NCBI GenBank assembly: GCA_041485385.1
Contig: JBGPJM010000122.1
Location: forward strand, 1-14,648
Length of the DNA stretch: 14,648 nucleotides
Reading direction: 5' to 3'
DNA from: JBGPJM01 sp041485385
GTDB lineage: Bacteria > Planctomycetota > Phycisphaerae > Phycisphaerales > UBA1924
Of the stretch, positions 13,604-14,648 are shown piece by piece (the first letter of the stretch is position 1; each line of letters opens with the position of its first letter). A model generated the notes under the pieces. The model made no database searches. It was given only the letters and a program-made list of their open reading frames with translations, and was not told the DNA's origin. The position numbers and the translations under genes are program-made.

Positions 13604-14648
13604 CTACAGCACGGCGCCGGTGTTGCCCAGCGGCATGCCGAGCGTGCCGAAACCGCCGAAGAAGTTCGCGTCGAAGTGACCCATGTACGCGACGACCGGC
13701 GTCGGCGACCGGACCGTGAGGCCGTAGAAGCTGCCGACTCCCGGCACGGTGCCGTTGACGGCACGGGAGCCGGTGACGAAGTCGTGGATGTTGAACTCGT
13801 TGGACCCGCGCGGGTTGACCACGCGCCGGAACGTCTCGCTCCCGCCGTCGTTGAAGTTGATGGTGATCTCGACGGTGACGTCGGCCGGATTAGGGTTGTA
13901 CAGCCGGAGATACTCGACGACCTGACCGCCGGCCAGCGGACGGAAACCGTCGGCGAAGAGCCACAGCGAGCTGGCCCGTTCGGCGAACGCCGATCCGGTC
14001 GCCTCGCCGTGCGAGAAGCTCGGCAGGGTGACGGTGATGGGCTGGTCGGAATCGAAGGCGATGGAGTATGACTGCTGACCGACGGGGAACGACGGCAGCG
14101 AGCCGACGGAGAAGCCGCCCCGGTGGTTGGCCGGCACGCTGACCTGCTCGCGGTAGGACGAGCCGTTGGCGAAAAAGAACGTGAAACCGACGTTCGCCGG
14201 CAGATTGTTGGCGTTGAGGATCGTCACGAACTCGCTGGTGGCGTTGATCCCCAGCTGCCCCTCCGGGGTGACCCCGGTGAGGGAACCGAGATTGGGGGTG
14301 CCCAGGACCCCGAATCCGCCGCCAATGTTGGTATCGAAGTGCGAGAGGGCCGCGACGATCGGCTGCTCGGCCACGACCTTGATGCCGAACGGACCGTTGG
14401 GGATCGACAGTTCGTGGGCCAGGGCGAACCCACCGCGCCGGAAGCCTTCGACCTGCCGGGTGAGCGTAATCGTCCCGCCGCCCTGCTCGGGGTAGATGGT
14501 CACAGTGACGTTGATGGTCTGCGGACTGGTATTAAAGAAGACCACGAAGTCGTTCACCGAGGGCTCGGAGCCGTCGGCGGGGAGCGGGACGCGGAAGCCC
14601 TCGCCGAACGTCCACACGGTGCTGGTGGTCGTGGAGAACGACTCGCCG
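13604..14648 (-). CDS. probable extracellular protein with three tandem beta-sandwich-like units (partial, N-terminus beyond right edge)
   Basis: The frame runs from the right edge to a stop at 13604-13606 (about 347 residues visible, beginning GESFSTTTSTVWTFGEGF). No start or signal peptide is seen, so the true start is outside the window. The visible part is rich in Thr, Val, Gly, Asn and aromatic residues, with few lysines, as in secreted beta proteins. Three related units are visible (see the repeat entry); units 1 and 3 share W-x-F-x-x-GFR, a Y/F-x-NP/NTS strand segment, PIVA/PVVA and HFDxNxxGGFGxLGxP. This pattern recalls the repeats of long bacterial surface or adhesin proteins (DUF5719-like); that link is by eye only. 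The final residues GNTGAVL show no sorting signal I recognise. Substrate or partner unknown. Confidence 0.75.
   Translation of the reverse strand, partial: GESFSTTTSTVWTFGEGFRVPLPADGSEPSVNDFVVFFNTSPQTINVTVTIYPEQGGGTITLTRQVEGFRRGGFALAHELSIPNGPFGIKVVAEQPIVAALSHFDTNIGGGFGVLGTPNLGSLTGVTPEGQLGINATSEFVTILNANNLPANVGFTFFFANGSSYREQVSVPANHRGGFSVGSLPSFPVGQQSYSIAFDSDQPITVTLPSFSHGEATGSAFAERASSLWLFADGFRPLAGGQVVEYLRLYNPNPADVTVEITINFNDGGSETFRRVVNPRGSNEFNIHDFVTGSRAVNGTVPGVGSFYGLTVRSPTPVVAYMGHFDANFFGGFGTLGMPLGNTGAVL
13625..14614 (-). repeat. three tandem beta-rich protein units in the surface protein
   Basis: Unit 1 (14285-14614) starts VWTFGEGFR and ends HFDTNIGGGFGVLGTP. Unit 2 (about 13988-14248) is shorter, starting SEFVTILNANNLPANVGF with VPANHRGGFSV and DQPITVTLPSFSHGEATG; it lacks the W-x-F opening. 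Unit 3 (13625-13963) starts LWLFADGFR and ends HFDANFFGGFGTLGMP. The units are diverged in DNA and recognisable only as protein. Confidence 0.75.

Overview
The window is a GC-rich (by eye about two thirds G+C) bacterial chromosome segment. The gene content suggests Planctomycetota, possibly Phycisphaerae: a TonB-like protein with a WVGFE motif, secreted thioredoxin-fold proteins with long helical tails, a lysine/alanine/proline tail on ribosomal protein L25, and a surface protein of repeated beta-rich units. That assignment is inference. The high GC opens many long false frames opposite the real genes; these were discarded.

Layout, left to right. (1) 1-1020, minus: a partial TonB-like energy transducer, cut by the left edge. 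(2) 1146-3606, plus: two paralogous secreted thioredoxin-fold proteins (WCTPC and WCGPC active sites) with TPR-like C-terminal tails, closed by a textbook terminator at 3647-3675. (3) 3702-8413, minus: a housekeeping block that reads, in transcription order, tRNA-Gln(UUG), a single-domain GlmU-type uridylyltransferase, prs, rplY, pth, rpsF, ssb. The order glmU-prs-rplY(ctc)-pth is the classical one known from Bacillus. Here it runs straight into rpsF-ssb, without rpsR, and ssb appears to have its own promoter. (4) 8767-13178, minus: a 1102-residue SNF2-family helicase-like ATPase followed, through a TGATG stop/start overlap, by a SWIM zinc-finger protein. The pair lies between tRNA-Gln and tRNA-Lys(UUU), all on the same strand. 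(5) 13604 to the right edge, minus: the C-terminal part of a probable extracellular protein built of three tandem beta-sandwich-like units.

How the genes fit together: region 3 joins nucleotide-sugar and PRPP synthesis to translation (L25, peptidyl-tRNA hydrolase, S6, tRNA-Gln) and single-stranded DNA binding. Regions 1 and 2 are cell-envelope functions: transport energisation and extracytoplasmic thiol redox. The SNF2/SWIM pair is the least understood module and almost certainly works as a unit. No CRISPR array, insertion sequence, integrase or phage gene was seen. The most unusual items are the GlmU that lacks its acetyltransferase half, the repetitive L25 tail, the SNF2-SWIM pair between two tRNA genes, and the paralogous thioredoxin-TPR proteins.
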